From contig PEUD01000061.1 in NCBI GenBank assembly GCA_002780805.1, positions 1 to 6,654 on the forward strand: a stretch of DNA of 6,654 nucleotides, given 5' to 3'. Within the stretch, counting starts at the first letter, position 1. Each line of letters starts with the position of its first letter. The position numbers and the translations under genes were made by a program. The notes beneath the pieces were generated by a model that was given only the letters and a program-made list of their open reading frames with translations, was not told the DNA's origin and searched no databases. This DNA comes from Candidatus Omnitrophica bacterium CG02_land_8_20_14_3_00__42_8 (lineage in GTDB: Bacteria; Omnitrophota; Gorgyraeia; Gorgyraeales; Gorgyraeaceae). This document shows positions 5,402 to 6,654 of the stretch, piece after piece.

Positions 5402-6554
5402 TCAACTGGAATATTCCTGTAAAACCTTTTACCACCGCTTCAAATGGAACCACGCTGACGCGTCTGGCCAGTTCATAGCGCCGTTTCCCCGGATATATAA
5501 CCGTGATCCGCTCCAGCCCCAAATCCGATAAGGCAATCTTCATTGATGGCGTAAGTATAGGCGCATCCTGGTGCTTACACTCTATGCCATACATCTTGCC
5601 ATTTCTCATAAATACTAAATCAATCTCCGCGCCGTTATGTGTTGCCCAAAAGTAAACATCGTCCGGTTCTATGGCTCGGATAACTTCTTCAAGCACATAC
5701 CCCTCCCATGAAGCTCCTGATTTCGGATGACCTAAAAGATCACGGGTAGATTTGATGCCCAGCAAATGGTGTAAAATGCCGCTGTCACGCAAATAAATTT
5801 TAGGCGCTTTGACCTGACGCTTCTTTAAATTAGCATGCCAAGGTTTAAGCTGCCGAACCATAAAAACATCCGTAAGTAGGTCAAGATACCTCCGGACAGA
5901 CGATTCGCTTATCCCCAATGAACGAGCTGGTTCAGCTGCATTCCAAATTTGTCCGTGATAATGCGCCAGCATTGTCCAAAATCGAAATAAAGCCAGTGCC
6001 GGAACTCTGACGCCAAGTTGAGGAATATCTCTTTCCAAAAAAGTCTGCAGGAAATTTTTGCGCCAGGTAAAACTGTCCTGATCCGATGAAGCGAGGTAGG
6101 ATAAAGGAAATGAACCGCGCAGCCAGTGGCGCTCTTGATGTTTGACGCCTATCTCTTCCAGGGAAAAGCCGGCCATTGCCAGGATTTCAATCCGGCCAGC
6201 CAGAGATTCGGAAGACTGCTGAAGAAGCTCAGGAGAAGCGCTTCCTAAAATGAGGAAACGTGCCGGTAGCGGTTTGCGGTCAGCCAATACGCGCAAAATC
6301 AGAAAAAGATTCGGCTTGCGCTGCACTTCGTCAATGACTATCGGTCCTCTCAAATCACGCAAAGCCGTCATAGGTTCATGCAATCGGGCCAAGCTTTCGG
6401 GATCCTCTAAATCAAAATAGTTAGAGGAACTGTATTTAACCAGCTCCCGTGCTAGTGTCGTTTTCCCGCATTGGCGAGGGCCGATGAGGCCGACAACCCT
6501 GCTGCGGTTTAAAGCATTTTGTATCTTTTCAATTAACAACATACGTTTAATCAC
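5397..6554 (-). CDS. AAA_14 / DUF4143 family ATPase
   Basis: A 385-residue P-loop ATPase of the AAA_14 plus DUF4143 type. Walker A is GPRQCGKTT (25-33), Walker B IVIDEVQ (72-78), a sensor-like LILGSAS follows (101-107), then SLAGRIEIL. The middle holds a winged-helix-like segment (about 205-240, SLGISESSVRRYLDLL). The C-terminus carries a PD-(D/E)XK-nuclease-like pattern: Glu284 in SWEGYVLEEVI, Asp312 in AEIDLVF, and Glu325/Lys327 in GIECKH. Members are numerous and often transferred between bacteria and archaea; their role is not settled. Hand-counted stretches are 43-60% G+C, against 25-40% in the adjoining transposase, which suggests acquisition from elsewhere. The GTG start (6552-6554) coincides with the predicted transcription start; an ATG four codons later (6540-6542) is the alternative. 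The gene stands alone, convergent with the transposase. Confidence 0.88.
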   Translation of the reverse strand: MIKRMLLIEKIQNALNRSRVVGLIGPRQCGKTTLARELVKYSSSNYFDLEDPESLARLHEPMTALRDLRGPIVIDEVQRKPNLFLILRVLADRKPLPARFLILGSASPELLQQSSESLAGRIEILAMAGFSLEEIGVKHQERHWLRGSFPLSYLASSDQDSFTWRKNFLQTFLERDIPQLGVRVPALALFRFWTMLAHYHGQIWNAAEPARSLGISESSVRRYLDLLTDVFMVRQLKPWHANLKKRQVKAPKIYLRDSGILHHLLGIKSTRDLLGHPKSGASWEGYVLEEVIRAIEPDDVYFWATHNGAEIDLVFMRNGKMYGIECKHQDAPILTPSMKIALSDLGLERITVIYPGKRRYELARRVSVVPFEAVVKGFTGIFQLK

Positions 6555-6560
6555 GGTTTA

Positions 6561-6588
6561 ATTATACCACGAAATTCTATCATGTCAA
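6561..6588 (-). promoter_or_regulatory. Consensus extended -10 promoter giving a probable leaderless mRNA
   Basis: Minus strand: perfect TTGACA (6583-6588), 16-nt spacer ending TGG (extended -10), perfect TATAAT (6561-6566). With the usual spacing, +1 falls at 6554, the G of the ATPase GTG codon. Only six bases, TAAACC, lie between the -10 and the start, so there is no room for a Shine-Dalgarno. Confidence 0.78.
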
Positions 6589-6599
6589 GAAAGAATTTC
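6571..6599. promoter_or_regulatory. Dyad GAAATTCT-N13-AGAATTTC over the ATPase promoter
   Basis: Exact 8-base arms (6571-6578 and 6592-6599) enclose the -35 hexamer: one arm lies in the spacer, the other just upstream of the -35. The arms are about two helical turns apart centre to centre (21 bp). This is a good geometry for a dimeric repressor, though A+T-rich dyads can arise by chance. Confidence 0.4.
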
Positions 6600-6621
6600 A
6601 TTATTATCGGGAATGGGGGTT

Positions 6622-6632
6622 AATAGGGACAG
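6622..6632. repeat. Inverted repeat AATAGGGACAG, right copy
   Basis: Exact reverse complement of 5391-5401. Together the two copies enclose the whole ATPase gene and its promoter, a segment of about 1.24 kb. The remaining bases to the window end hold no recognised feature. Confidence 0.6.
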
Positions 6633-6654
6633 GCTAGGCTCAAGTTGCTAGTGC

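Noticed and set aside
5397..6554. ATPase plus RAYT as an anti-phage defence pair
   Set aside because: The genes are convergent, differ in composition and share no promoter; DUF4143 ATPases are common outside defence islands, and nothing in the window ties the two together functionally.

Overview
The window looks like a chromosomal piece of a diderm (outer-membrane) bacterium of about 40% G+C. Two genes encode exported proteins with outer-membrane beta-barrel features, and a third encodes a LysM/L,D-transpeptidase-type wall enzyme. The combination and codon style would fit a candidate phylum such as Omnitrophota, but that placement is only an impression; nothing here fixes the taxon.

Layout. 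On the minus strand (positions 1-3087) lie two envelope transcription units. The right-hand one has a near-consensus sigma70-type promoter (3059-3087) driving two tandem paralogous outer-membrane beta-barrel proteins (2150-3004, then 1287-2138). The left-hand one has its own promoter (1145-1174), with an inverted repeat abutting its -35, and encodes a DUF212/YuiD-type membrane protein (677-1114). This is followed by a membrane-anchored LysM/L,D-transpeptidase that runs off the window edge (1-666, GTG start). At both intra-operon junctions the stop codon is part of the next Shine-Dalgarno (TAAGGAG), which suggests translational coupling.

Divergent from these, on the plus strand, is a full-length comM/yifB-type AAA+ ATPase (3219-4748, GTG start behind a strong GAGGAGG). 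Ten bases after its stop begins a compact REP/RAYT unit (4759-5388). It has a 16-base direct repeat at each end, two related GTAG-type palindromes, a third unrelated perfect 40-bp palindrome, and an intact single-tyrosine HUH transposase (4857-5348). The best Shine-Dalgarno for the transposase lies on the far side of the 40-nt palindrome, and it falls at a normal distance (9 nt) only if that hairpin is folded.

Convergent to the transposase is a DUF4143-type AAA ATPase (5397-6554). It is richer in G+C than its neighbours and bounded by an 11-bp inverted repeat. Its consensus promoter is placed so that transcription should begin on the GTG start codon itself, giving a probable leaderless mRNA. 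The left half of the window is thus ordinary envelope and DNA-processing housekeeping, and the right third is accessory DNA. The most unusual material is the architecture of the RAYT unit and the leaderless ATPase gene.
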